A stretch of 56,811 nucleotides of DNA from a virus: IMG/VR virus record IMGVR_UViG_3300044858_004282, positions 1 to 56,811 of that record. One strand, given 5' to 3'. Positions 12,658 to 20,353 of this stretch are shown one piece after another. A model generated the notes under the pieces. It saw nothing but the letters and a program-made list of their open reading frames with translations, was not told the origin of the DNA and made no database searches. Position 1 is the stretch's first letter, and each line of letters opens with the position of its first letter. The translations under genes and the position numbers were made by a program.

Positions 12658-12864
12658 TTATTCTTCTCTATCCAGTGGCGTTGGCGCCGTTGCTAGTGTG
12701 CCACAATTAGCACACTCCATGTCTAAAAAGTACGTTGCAATTTCACAATCCTCAAAAAGAACTTTAAGGTTCCATATTTCACAACCGCATGGGCATATGT
12801 GTGTTGGTACACCTCTTACGTCCATTGAGTGAGAATAATCTGGTCTTAGGTCGTTGATGTCCAT
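12658..12864 (-). CDS. 68-aa zinc-ribbon protein
   Basis: Two Cys pairs, HICPCGCEIW and MECANCGTLAT, about 30 residues apart form a zinc ribbon. The N-terminus MDINDLRPDYSHSMDVRGVP is a pattern seen in many actinophage zinc proteins of unknown role. A TATAAT box six bases before the ATG predicts leaderless transcription. Confidence 0.7.
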   Translation of the reverse strand: MDINDLRPDYSHSMDVRGVPTHICPCGCEIWNLKVLFEDCEIATYFLDMECANCGTLATAPTPLDREE

Positions 12865-12870
12865 TGTCTA

Positions 12871-12876
12871 ATTATA
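12871..12876 (-). promoter_or_regulatory. -10 box (TATAAT) six bases before ATG 12864
   Basis: Perfect TATAAT on the minus strand at the leaderless spacing. No good -35 match was found, so this rests on the -10 and its position. Confidence 0.5.
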
Positions 12877-12878
12877 CA

Positions 12879-13436
12879 CTAAACTTGAATGTATGTATAG
12901 GGGGCAGATACGCTCATATTAAACTCAGTTGCTGCTTCTAATGCTGCCTTAAGCCTCAGTCTTGGGTTCTTTTGATTCTTTGTAGCATGAAGTGCACCTA
13001 ATGCTATCTGTCCACCGCTTCCTTCTGCCATATAGTTTACTATGTTTTCTCCAACATGGAAGTCTTCATCTATAGTAAAGATTCTACCTTCAAGACCTAC
13101 TATAAAAATTCCACCAGTATCTTCCTCAGATGATGATCCAATGCTTCCGTATCCATGCTCTTTAAATGCAGCCTTAACAGAATCAACAAACTTAGTTCTC
13201 ATAAACTTATCTAATCCAGAATTAGTTTTTGTTGGTGTGTATTTTGGTGGAGTCCACATATACTGAAGAATTTGCCCCATGCGAAATGAATCTGTAAATG
13301 CAATAGCATACTGACCAACTTTAAAACACTTTGGTTCTTTTCTTGACAGGATCCAACCAGTTTTTTCGTCAGAGGCAGCATGGTCTGATGCCATATAAAC
13401 GACACCACCCTGGGCAATTGCAACAATACAAGTCAT
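12879..13436 (-). CDS. Proteasome-beta/HslV-like Ntn hydrolase
   Basis: 185 residues, near HslV length. After removal of Met1 the N-terminus would be Thr (TCIVAIAQGGVVYMASDHAA), the family nucleophile. A Lys near 33 (SRKEPKCFKVG) matches the conserved active-site Lys, and YMAEGSGGQIALGAL matches the GSGG-x-x-A helix of HslV/proteasome subunits. No ATPase partner is encoded nearby, so it may pair with a host unfoldase or work alone. Leaderless-type promoter upstream. Confidence 0.8.
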   Translation of the reverse strand: MTCIVAIAQGGVVYMASDHAASDEKTGWILSRKEPKCFKVGQYAIAFTDSFRMGQILQYMWTPPKYTPTKTNSGLDKFMRTKFVDSVKAAFKEHGYGSIGSSSEEDTGGIFIVGLEGRIFTIDEDFHVGENIVNYMAEGSGGQIALGALHATKNQKNPRLRLKAALEAATEFNMSVSAPYTYIQV

Positions 13437-13442
13437 ATTTCT

Positions 13443-13471
13443 ATTGTACTATTTTAATTATTCTGTGTCCA
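13443..13471 (-). promoter_or_regulatory. Leaderless-type promoter of the Ntn hydrolase gene
   Basis: TGGACA (13466-13471), 17-bp spacer, TACAAT (13443-13448), six bases to ATG 13436. The -35 lies in the last codons of the upstream gene. Confidence 0.7.
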
Positions 13472-13772
13472 GCATCTCATGATATTCTAGGTGATTTAAT
13501 TGATTAATTACATTATCTAATTCAGACTTCATTTCAATTAAATCCTGGATGGCTTTATAATATTTGTCTTTCCACTCAGTTAATTCTTTCTCTAATTGAT
13601 ATAACTCAATCTTAAGATCTTTCATATCTAATCTGAGCTGGTCTTTTTCTTTCTCTTCCCGCCTATTTTTTTCTTTTTTGGCGTCTCTAATACCAGCAAC
13701 GATGGCGGTACCAAAACCACTTAAGCTTGCCGCTAATATTGAAACCACTATGGTGATATATGATATTTCCAT
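13458..13772 (-). CDS. 104-aa membrane-anchored coiled-coil protein
   Basis: One N-terminal membrane segment (MEISYITIVVSILAASLSGF) followed by a long charged coiled coil (KKEKNRREEKEKDQLRLDMK and on to residue ~95). Could be a spanin-like, holin-like or envelope-tethering protein; no family decided. A TATAAT box occurs ten bases before the ATG. Confidence 0.6.
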   Translation of the reverse strand: MEISYITIVVSILAASLSGFGTAIVAGIRDAKKEKNRREEKEKDQLRLDMKDLKIELYQLEKELTEWKDKYYKAIQDLIEMKSELDNVINQLNHLEYHEMLDTE

Positions 13773-13801
13773 TATATATCATATTATACCTTATATTTAA
13801 T

Positions 13802-14041
13802 CTAAACTAATAGCTCAGATGCTGCAATTTCTGCGCCAATATATCTTTTTTTCTGTATAAAATCTTTAACATGCTCATGTCCATTTTGTCTGCCAGCAAT
13901 TAATACTACCCATCTAGGCTCAAACTTGTTGTCTATACATGTTTGACACAAGAACAAGTTAATTGTCAATAATGATGATTTTCTTAAGTTCAATTTATTC
14001 TTTGTCTTGTTACATGAATAACAAAATATCTTTTCACTCAT
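13802..14041 (-). CDS. 79-aa zinc-finger hypothetical protein
   Basis: CYSCNKTKNKLNLRKSSLLT followed by FLCQTCID gives two CxxC pairs; the second half (WVVLIAGRQNGHEHVKDFIQ) is conserved-looking. Small treble-clef protein of the kind common in actinophages. Overlaps its upstream gene by four bases. Confidence 0.65.
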   Translation of the reverse strand: MSEKIFCYSCNKTKNKLNLRKSSLLTINLFLCQTCIDNKFEPRWVVLIAGRQNGHEHVKDFIQKKRYIGAEIAASELLV

Positions 14042-14502
14042 TCAAAAACCTCTTCGCATTCTGTTGCTTTAAAAAAACGACTTACATCAAATCTGATGTT
14101 GTCTCTTGAAAATAGCCCAGCAAAATCTTTTACTAGGCTCTTATATTTGTCTTCTTGCATATCACTTTTATATTTTAATATAATACTTTCTGCCTTTATG
14201 TAGTCTTCTCTTACAAATGTACAGTCTCCTTGCGTTCCGCCAGATGACCTACGAAGTACCTTTTGTGCAAGTTGTCCCCCTGGGCCATACATTGTTACAG
14301 TTAGATATTCTTTTGCAAATCCCCAGTCTGTGTATTTATTATAAGCTTCGGTTACATCAATTGGGCCGTTGTAATGATAAATTGATCTAGCTGGGCTTTC
14401 TCCATCTCTTGCAATAGTTAGCATATAGTGGGTGCTTCCGTTTGAGTTTTCTTTTAAAAAGTTGTCGACTACGGAAATATGTTCTGACTTTAATTCGTTC
14501 AT
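14038..14502 (-). CDS. 154-aa hypothetical protein
   Basis: MNELKSEHISVVDNFLKENS, then a beta-rich half (STHYMLTIARDGESPARSIY, YLTVTMYGPGGQLAQKVL) and a helical, acidic C-terminus. No recognised family. In the WhiB operon with four-base overlaps at both ends. Confidence 0.6.
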   Translation of the reverse strand: MNELKSEHISVVDNFLKENSNGSTHYMLTIARDGESPARSIYHYNGPIDVTEAYNKYTDWGFAKEYLTVTMYGPGGQLAQKVLRRSSGGTQGDCTFVREDYIKAESIILKYKSDMQEDKYKSLVKDFAGLFSRDNIRFDVSRFFKATECEEVFE

Positions 14503-14804
14503 GCCATTGGCCTTCCTTCAAGCTCTACTCTAACCCCATATGACTCAAGTAGCTTTTTTGCCCTAGACACATAGTCTATAACTTTTTCTTTTTCTATACC
14601 ATCAAATTGAATAAAGTTATCTTCATATAATCTTAATGCTAAAAACTCTGGGTACTCCACAACATCCATGAGCAAAAACATTGGCTTTTTTAGTTCCCAT
14701 AACTTTTTTTTCATTTCTAGATTATAAAAAACTGGTTTATTTGGCTCACCAGTCCATTGATTCATTCCATACTTAAAATGATTATTATCATAAACATTAG
14801 ACAT
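14499..14804 (-). CDS. 101-aa hypothetical protein
   Basis: Start ATG 14802-14804 overlaps the end of the whiB-like gene. MSNVYDNNHFKYGMNQWTGE opens the protein; the middle (MFLLMDVVEYPEFLALRLYE) is beta-rich and the end helical. No family recognised. Confidence 0.6.
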   Translation of the reverse strand: MSNVYDNNHFKYGMNQWTGEPNKPVFYNLEMKKKLWELKKPMFLLMDVVEYPEFLALRLYEDNFIQFDGIEKEKVIDYVSRAKKLLESYGVRVELEGRPMA

Positions 14805-15108
14805 TTTGTTTTGCCTTAATCTGTTTCCATACTTCTTTTGTTTTGTGTGCATTTTTCATTTTATCCATTAAGCCAGATGACAAAAATACTCCGCCCCAAA
14901 CTCCGTATTCATTATTCTTTACCCCAGCATCACTACACATTAACATAACTGGGCATGATAAGCAACACTGATCTATAGCCTTAGCCATATTAACATCAGA
15001 CTCGTATTTATCAAAAAATAAATTTGTTTCCATGCCATTGCAGGCAGCTAAATGCCACCATCTTATTGATTGCTCATCTGAATCTAATTCATTTAAAATA
15101 TTTGACAT
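14797..15108 (-). CDS. WhiB-family iron-sulfur transcriptional regulator
   Basis: 103 residues. Four Cys ligands for a 4Fe-4S cluster: Cys23 (HLAACNG) and CCLSCPVMLMC (49, 52, 58). The WhiB turn GVWGG (69-73) is followed by a basic C-terminus (KNAHKTKEVWKQIKAK). WhiB proteins are essentially restricted to Actinobacteria and their phages and act with the main sigma factor, so this is the best single host marker in the window. A phage copy may repress host whiB genes, as phage TM4 WhiB does. Confidence 0.9.
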   Translation of the reverse strand: MSNILNELDSDEQSIRWWHLAACNGMETNLFFDKYESDVNMAKAIDQCCLSCPVMLMCSDAGVKNNEYGVWGGVFLSSGLMDKMKNAHKTKEVWKQIKAKQNV

Positions 15109-15322
15109 ACTTTAGCGGAAGAGTCCATGCCCCTTTTGAATTAACTGGAAACTCATTAGCGATTCCCCAGGAATTATTTTTATAAACGCCCTTGGTGTCA
15201 AAATATCCGCTATTATTTTTCTCCCAAACAATTAAATTATAATTGTTCCAGTATAAATCAAACTTATTCTTAGGAATTTTGTTCCTTAGAATTTCTACTC
15301 CGTTTTCATATAAATGTAGCAT
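15089..15322 (-). CDS. 77-aa hypothetical protein
   Basis: MLHLYENGVEILRNKIPKNK, then Trp- and Tyr-rich text (KFDLYWNNYNLIVWEKNNSG) that looks beta-rich. First gene of the whiB-like operon, with a consensus promoter ~33 bases upstream. No family recognised. Confidence 0.55.
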   Translation of the reverse strand: MLHLYENGVEILRNKIPKNKFDLYWNNYNLIVWEKNNSGYFDTKGVYKNNSWGIANEFPVNSKGAWTLPLKYVKYFK

Positions 15323-15355
15323 CTGTCCAATTTGTCTTTTTTATACCTATACATT

Positions 15356-15392
15356 ATTATACAGGAGCAAAACAGTAGTTGTCAACTGTTTT
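15356..15392 (-). promoter_or_regulatory. Consensus promoter with overlapping inverted repeat
   Basis: TTGACA (15380-15385), 18-bp spacer, TATAAT (15356-15361) on the minus strand. The -35 lies inside the perfect inverted repeat AAAACAGT (15369-15376) / ACTGTTTT (15385-15392), which could be a repressor site or the end of the peroxidase-like transcript. Confidence 0.8.
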
Positions 15393-15394
15393 TG

Positions 15395-16282
15395 TTATTT
15401 ATTTGGGTTAATCATTGAAACTTCACCATTTAGCAATTCTTCAATGTGTGAGCATACAACATCCCACTCTTCTTCAAATAGCTTGTAAGATCTTCCATGT
15501 CCTGGTCCTGGTGCAATTTGTTGTCTGTGTGAAACCATTAATACATGGTCTGCGGCAAGTTCCGCTCTGCCACCCTCTTCTATTGAAATATTAGGGCTAT
15601 GTTCTATTCTAGATAGATCTGATCCAAAGTCTCCATAGTCTAGACCTAGATCATTCATTAGGTTTTCTTTTAGTGTTTTTTCAACATCTAGGTTGAGAAC
15701 TGAAGGAGAATAGTGTTTAACTACAAAACCATCTTTATCTACAAGGTACTTCTCAAAATTTGCAGCTTGAATTGCTCCAGAATAAAATCCTTGGCATAGC
15801 CACCATGAGTAATACTGGTCAAATGGGAATTGTATTCCTAGCTCTAGGGCCTTACCCCATAAATTATTTGCGTGGTCTGAAATTACATTAAAAACTTCGC
15901 TTGGCTCTCCAAATGGCTGGTCTATGCCATTTAGATCCCCGACTATCTCTCTGTTTGGAATTGAGTTTACTTTTTCAGAGAATCCAAATGTAGTCCCGTA
16001 TACATCGCAACCATAGTTTTGTGAATCCATTCCTTCAACTAATCCTTGTGACCATGCTCCCTTTGTAACTCCTGGACCGCAGTAATCATTTGTTGGAAGA
16101 GCTACAATCTCAAAGCCTCTGTCTTTGTATTTCTGCTGAAGCCACTCTAAGACCTCCATTTGGTTTGCATTTCCACAACCTACTGTAGTGTTTACAAACA
16201 TTGTAACCTTACCTTTATACTTTTTCAAAAAGTCTGGTGTACCGTCTGCTGCATTTAATTCTAGATCATATAATGATTTCAT
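15395..16282 (-). CDS. Glutathione-peroxidase-like thiol protein with insertion and extension
   Basis: 295 residues against ~160-180 for the family. The thioredoxin fold is clear: KGKVTMFVNTTVGCGNANQM with Cys36 at the selenocysteine position, FEIVALPTNDY, and NFEKYLVDKDGFVVKHYSP. Two of the usual catalytic partners appear changed: the Gln of NQF is Asp here, and the Trp before NFEKF is Ala. An insertion (~75-155) and a C-terminal extension of ~80 residues are unusual. It may be a peroxidase with altered chemistry or a redox-fold protein with another role. Confidence 0.75.
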   Translation of the reverse strand: MKSLYDLELNAADGTPDFLKKYKGKVTMFVNTTVGCGNANQMEVLEWLQQKYKDRGFEIVALPTNDYCGPGVTKGAWSQGLVEGMDSQNYGCDVYGTTFGFSEKVNSIPNREIVGDLNGIDQPFGEPSEVFNVISDHANNLWGKALELGIQFPFDQYYSWWLCQGFYSGAIQAANFEKYLVDKDGFVVKHYSPSVLNLDVEKTLKENLMNDLGLDYGDFGSDLSRIEHSPNISIEEGGRAELAADHVLMVSHRQQIAPGPGHGRSYKLFEEEWDVVCSHIEELLNGEVSMINPNK

Positions 16283-16434
16283 TTTTTGTCCCCTTTTATT
16301 TTTATTGATGCAATTTTTACAGACTTTACTTCATCGTCTGTGCCAAATACATCCGAGATGTATTCTTTTGCATCATTTTCATCAAAAGCTTCTACCTCTG
16401 CTGAAATTTCTAGCTTAATCAAATATTTATTCAT
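16279..16434 (-). CDS. 51-aa hypothetical protein
   Basis: MNKYLIKLEISAEVEAFDEN, then an alpha-beta pattern ending VKIASIKIKGDKK. Starts right after the endolysin stop and its TGA overlaps the next ATG. Resembles small ferredoxin-fold phage proteins of unknown function. Confidence 0.55.
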   Translation of the reverse strand: MNKYLIKLEISAEVEAFDENDAKEYISDVFGTDDEVKSVKIASIKIKGDKK

Positions 16435-17064
16435 TTACTTTGATACAGTATATCCGTTTTTAGTTAATAAATCAATTGCCGCTTTAACTTTAGGATCTAT
16501 CTTTGCTGGTATCTTTTGTGATGTAGATGGCTTTGATGAAGTCTTTGTTTCAATCTTTGCTGATCCAACAAACTTTGGTCTTCCAAATCCTACGATTGAA
16601 ATAAGAACACCAGCTTTATTTTTCTTGTAAGCACGAAGTTGTTTGCAAACTTCTCCGCCATTTCTTTGGCTTCCAGACTTTTTTGAAGATGTGTTTCCTT
16701 CTATACACCAAACAGTTCCATCCTCATTGTCTTTAACAACAATACCTACGTGAGAAATTCTATCGACGCCATCTGAAGGGAAATCAAAATACGCTATATC
16801 TCCTGGCTCTGGATCTGCAACATCTACATCAATCCAAGCACCAGCTTTTTTAAATGCTGCTGCACCTCCTGGTGTGTAAACAGTATTAGGAATCTTTACG
16901 CCAGATTCTGACCCGCACCAGTTTACGAAACTTCCGCACCATGGTTGGAAGTTTGCTTTCATAAAAGCACCGTATTTAGTTTCGTTGTCTTTAGGACCTT
17001 CAATAGTTCCTAGCTCTGCTGTAGCAACTTCTATTAGACGAGCTGCTGTACCTTGTTCTGCCAT
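16435..17064 (-). CDS. CHAP-domain endolysin
   Basis: 209 residues. N-terminal CHAP amidase/peptidase domain with catalytic Cys43 in FQPWCGSFVNWC, His105 in ISHVGIVV, and the GDIAYFDF strand. A Ser/Lys/Thr linker (~170-185) leads to a short C-terminal helical domain (KVKAAIDLLTKNGYTVSK), possibly for wall binding. Cleaves peptidoglycan to release progeny. Directly after the holin-like gene, overlapping it by one base. Confidence 0.85.
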   Translation of the reverse strand: MAEQGTAARLIEVATAELGTIEGPKDNETKYGAFMKANFQPWCGSFVNWCGSESGVKIPNTVYTPGGAAAFKKAGAWIDVDVADPEPGDIAYFDFPSDGVDRISHVGIVVKDNEDGTVWCIEGNTSSKKSGSQRNGGEVCKQLRAYKKNKAGVLISIVGFGRPKFVGSAKIETKTSSKPSTSQKIPAKIDPKVKAAIDLLTKNGYTVSK

Positions 17065-17474
17065 TAGTCTTTATCCCAATCTAGATCAACTGGTTGCTCT
17101 TCTGGCATTGCTCCATCTGGCTTTGCTGCCAAACGAGCTGCAGTTGCATCAATTTCTGCTTCTAATTTTTTATCTGCCTGTGTATTTTTTGCATCTACTT
17201 CTTTATTTTGTATCTGTGCTGCCATAATATCTTTAGCGCCTGAGTTACCAATTAGAATTCCTGCAAGTGTTCCTGTAATAAATGTTGCAATGCTACCTAA
17301 AACATTAAAGAACATCTTGTCATTTTCTGACTGAGCTCCGATAGGTTGTGTTACAAACAACAACCCATAAATAATTCCAAGAGCCGTCATGAATAGAATG
17401 CTTCCGAGTGTTATTCCTAGAATAAACTTTAAGCGGGCATCTAAATCTGCAGGCGTTAATTTTTGTTTAGCCAT
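17064..17474 (-). CDS. Holin-like membrane protein
   Basis: 136 residues with two membrane segments (~17-40 and ~58-77: ITLGSILFMTALGIIYGLLF, FITGTLAGILIG) and a charged C-terminal coiled coil ending DLDWDKD. Position right before the endolysin fits a holin that times lysis. Family not identified with certainty. Confidence 0.65.
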   Translation of the reverse strand: MAKQKLTPADLDARLKFILGITLGSILFMTALGIIYGLLFVTQPIGAQSENDKMFFNVLGSIATFITGTLAGILIGNSGAKDIMAAQIQNKEVDAKNTQADKKLEAEIDATAARLAAKPDGAMPEEQPVDLDWDKD

Positions 17475-17688
17475 TTGTTATTTCCTGTTCTGGTGTAGTA
17501 GGTGTAATTTTTATTACATCTTTTGTGCAAGTCTGCGTAGCTTCGCATTCTGGAGGATTGCATTCTGCAATTTCCCAATTTTTAGGATCTTGGCATGGAT
17601 AGCGGTATCTATTTAAAGATTCTGGTGAACATGCACTTAATGATATCATCAATAAGCCTGCTAAAGCAATAGCGAATATTTTCCTCAT
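17467..17688 (-). CDS. Small lipoprotein of the lysis cluster
   Basis: 73 residues from ATG 17686-17688. Signal peptide MRKIFAIALAGLLMISLSAC with a lipobox (LSAC), then SPESLNRYRYPCQDPKNWE and five more Cys. The start is supported by a TATAAT box six bases upstream; a longer start at 17703 would hide the signal. Secreted and lipid-anchored; might be a spanin-like or exclusion lipoprotein. Confidence 0.7.
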   Translation of the reverse strand: MRKIFAIALAGLLMISLSACSPESLNRYRYPCQDPKNWEIAECNPPECEATQTCTKDVIKITPTTPEQEITNG

Positions 17689-17694
17689 AGTACA

Positions 17695-17700
17695 ATTATA
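17695..17700 (-). promoter_or_regulatory. -10 box (TATAAT) six bases before the lipoprotein ATG
   Basis: Perfect TATAAT; a weak TTAGAA lies 17 bp upstream. The spacing to ATG 17688 fits the leaderless pattern seen elsewhere in the window. Confidence 0.6.
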
Positions 17701-17702
17701 CA

Positions 17703-17933
17703 CTATTTATCGTCTTTTCTAAGTGGTATAGTTATTAGCCAAATTACAGTAGTTATTAATACTGCAATTCCAACAATATCTCTAGCTGAGCCCGTCAAAG
17801 TTAGCCATGCAATAAAGAAGCCTAGGAGGGTGAATGCCTGGGCAATTAGCTCCATTCCCGCGTCTTTAAACCATTTAGCCAAGCCCTTAGTTGCCTTGCC
17901 TATAAGATTAAACATCTTTTTGATTATCTTCAT
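17703..17933 (-). CDS. 76-aa two-segment membrane protein
   Basis: A basic amphipathic N-terminus (MKIIKKMFNLIGKATKGLAK) is followed by two hydrophobic segments (LIAQAFTLLGFFIAWLTL, IVGIAVLITTVIWLITI). Its start overlaps the PA14 gene stop. Could be a second holin or anti-holin. Confidence 0.6.
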   Translation of the reverse strand: MKIIKKMFNLIGKATKGLAKWFKDAGMELIAQAFTLLGFFIAWLTLTGSARDIVGIAVLITTVIWLITIPLRKDDK

Positions 17934-20113
17934 TTGTTCCTCCTTATGACTGCCCCTGCAATTTGTGATACGATGATCACTGGGACAATTACTTCTTGCG
18001 CTTTTTCTCTCTGATCATCTGTCATATCCATACCTAATTCAGAGAAATTAGATAGTAGTTCTACTGGGTCCACATCAAATACCGCTCCAAGTGGGTCTGC
18101 CAAGAATGCTTCTGTTTGTACTTCTGTTACTGCATCTGCTAATGTAAATGGCATTGGGGTATCCCCTGCTGATTCTGCTCTGTCAGTAAACTCAACAAAT
18201 GCTTCAGCAAGTGCTGGGTTAGACTTCATCTGCTCAGCAATCTCTGCAACTTCTGACGGCTTAATACCAAGGTCTTCTGCAACTTCTACTTTTGCTTCTT
18301 GCGTCAATGCTTTAAGGGTTTGACTTACTGCTGTGACTTGTTCAGCAGAAAGTGTAACTAATTTGTTGTCCTTGCTTGTAAGGTTAGCAATAACTCCAGA
18401 TAAATCTTCTGCTGTTCCTGTACCCTTTTCAGGAATAAGTTCTGCTAAAACCTCATCTTTAACTTCTACATCTGGCTCAGTCCATGGGTTTTCTTCAGGC
18501 TCAGGATCTGGTCCTGGTTCTGGTGAAGGTTCAGGAGTAGGCTCTTCTGTGGGTTCCTCAGTAGGCTCTGTAGTTGGTTCTGTAGTTGGTTCTGGATCTG
18601 GTGTAGGTTCTATTGTAGGTTCAGGAGTTGGCTCCTCTGTAGGCTCCTCCGTAGGTTCCTCTGTAGGCTTTGGGGATGGCTTTGGCGTAGGAGTAGGCTT
18701 TGTTTCCTCTGTAGGCTTTGGAGTTGGAGTTGGAGTTGGCTCTTCTGTTGGTTCAGGGCTTGGTTCCTCTGTAGGTTCTTCTGTAGGTTCTTCTGTAGGT
18801 TCTTCTGTAGGCTTAGGACTTGGTTCAGGGCTTGTTTCTGGAGTTGGTTCTGGAGTAGGCTGATTGGCTGCAGCGTTGGCTGCTGCTTGAGCAATGGCAG
18901 ACTGAATTTCTCTTTGTAGTTGCTCATCATAGTAACGCCATGCGTTATCAATGGCACTATTAACATTACTGATTGCTTGATTGTATGCGCTGATTGCATT
19001 ATTTTTATTTTGGAGTGCCGTTGCAACATTTAAAACTGAGTTGTTATATTCATTTGTTTTATTAGTTAGTGTTTGATTGTAACCATTTAATGTTGAAACT
19101 GCTTGATTATAAACATTTAGTTTGTCATTATATACATCTTGTGCTGAGTTCTTTGCAGCAAGTGCGTTGTTGTAGGCGTTTGTTTGTTCTTGGGTTGCTC
19201 CAGATCCATGAGAAAATGTATTAAGATTGCAACTAAAGTCCTGTCCCCATACTCTTGGGTTGCCAGCATAGTCACAACCTGCACCAGTCCATCCTCCAGG
19301 GATAGCCCAGCCAAGATGATAAGATCCAGGTCCTCCACCGTTGTACCACCAAATCTCTACATCAAATGTTTTGTCTGTAGTTACATCATATACAGGAGAG
19401 TAATTACTCCAAGTTGTTCCTTGCTCTACCCAGTTGTCTATGGCCAATGATCCGTCAATATACATTCTAAAACCATCATCTGTATAACCAGCAAAGTAGG
19501 TTTGAGTAAACCATGACGGTACTGTTATTTTTCCAGTAAATTTAACTATAAAGTTTTCATATCTATTACCACAAACTGGGCGAGTCATATAGTTTCCATT
19601 TAATGTTCCACTACATAAGAATTCATCTGTGGCTGCAAGTCCATCAACCCTAATTAAACTATAAACATCATATGCCAGACCAGCAGAACCAGCACTGTCT
19701 AATGCTTGCTGAGCGTTTGACAGATTGATGTTTGCTACTCCAAGGGCATCGTAGGCATCATTCTTATTGTCTAAAGCAGTGGCTACTGTTACTGTTTGTC
19801 CGTCTACTGCTGATTGGGCTAAGTGTTTTTCTTCAAGTGCTGTGGTTTCTGCGTCAAGGGAGTCATCATATAGGACAGAGGTTTGTGTCCTGGCTTCTTC
19901 TGCAGATACGGCAAGATCATATTTGTCTTCTGCTTCTTGGATTAAGGATATAAATTCATCCTTGTAACCAAGGTCGTCAACGCTATTGTTTAGCTCTTCA
20001 ATTTCTTGAGCTGCTAAGCTTAGTGGATCATCAGAATAAGCGGGTGACATAAAGAGCCAACCAAATGCAAGCATTGTGGCTGCTGTTATTCTAAATAACT
20101 TATTCCTTGTCAA
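17930..20113 (-). CDS. Wall-spanning surface protein with PA14 domain
   Basis: 727 residues, TTG start (an in-frame stop just upstream leaves no alternative). Signal peptide to ~27 (FGWLFMSPAYS|DD). Coiled coils flank a PA14-like beta barrel (~155-275: VPSWFTQTYFAGYTDDGFRM, then YIDG and WYNGGGPGSYHLGW). The long Pro/Glu/Thr linker of EPTEEPT-type units (~410-560) would span a cell wall. A globular acidic domain follows, then a C-terminal membrane segment VIVPVIIVSQIAGAVI with basic RRNK end. PA14 domains often bind carbohydrate. The topology is that of a surface-anchored protein of the infected cell rather than a virion fibre. Confidence 0.75.
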   Translation of the reverse strand: MTRNKLFRITAATMLAFGWLFMSPAYSDDPLSLAAQEIEELNNSVDDLGYKDEFISLIQEAEDKYDLAVSAEEARTQTSVLYDDSLDAETTALEEKHLAQSAVDGQTVTVATALDNKNDAYDALGVANINLSNAQQALDSAGSAGLAYDVYSLIRVDGLAATDEFLCSGTLNGNYMTRPVCGNRYENFIVKFTGKITVPSWFTQTYFAGYTDDGFRMYIDGSLAIDNWVEQGTTWSNYSPVYDVTTDKTFDVEIWWYNGGGPGSYHLGWAIPGGWTGAGCDYAGNPRVWGQDFSCNLNTFSHGSGATQEQTNAYNNALAAKNSAQDVYNDKLNVYNQAVSTLNGYNQTLTNKTNEYNNSVLNVATALQNKNNAISAYNQAISNVNSAIDNAWRYYDEQLQREIQSAIAQAAANAAANQPTPEPTPETSPEPSPKPTEEPTEEPTEEPTEEPSPEPTEEPTPTPTPKPTEETKPTPTPKPSPKPTEEPTEEPTEEPTPEPTIEPTPDPEPTTEPTTEPTEEPTEEPTPEPSPEPGPDPEPEENPWTEPDVEVKDEVLAELIPEKGTGTAEDLSGVIANLTSKDNKLVTLSAEQVTAVSQTLKALTQEAKVEVAEDLGIKPSEVAEIAEQMKSNPALAEAFVEFTDRAESAGDTPMPFTLADAVTEVQTEAFLADPLGAVFDVDPVELLSNFSELGMDMTDDQREKAQEVIVPVIIVSQIAGAVIRRNK

Positions 20114-20164
20114 GTAGGGCCCCTAAGTAAACAATATGTCTACATAGTAATTATACCACTTTAA

Positions 20165-20353
20165 CTATTTAGGATTATCTGTTTTGTAAAAGCCATTACC
20201 TTTAAACTGTATACCAAATGGTGTGAAATGTCTTACCATGTCAGAGTCACATTCAACACATGTATAACCTGGATCACTATCTGTAATTGATCTATTTACT
20301 GACATTAATGCATGTGCTTCATCATATGAGCACTTGTATTCGTATACTGGCAT
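20165..20353 (-). CDS. FmdB-type zinc-ribbon protein
   Basis: 62 residues. MPVYEYKCSYDEAHALMSVN and YTCVECDSDMVRHFTPFGIQ match the FmdB regulatory zinc-ribbon pattern, although the first Cys pair is incomplete (KCSYDEAH, a Cys and a His). Ends FKGNGFYKTDN, also typical. Overlaps the nuclease stop by one base. Confidence 0.8.
   Translation of the reverse strand: MPVYEYKCSYDEAHALMSVNRSITDSDPGYTCVECDSDMVRHFTPFGIQFKGNGFYKTDNPK

Noticed and set aside
18333-18863. Plus-strand frame of 176 codons with GSxVGS repeats
   Set aside because: It is the mirror of the EPTEEPT-type linker of the PA14 gene on the other strand. No ribosome site, and the minus-strand frame has a signal peptide and domains.
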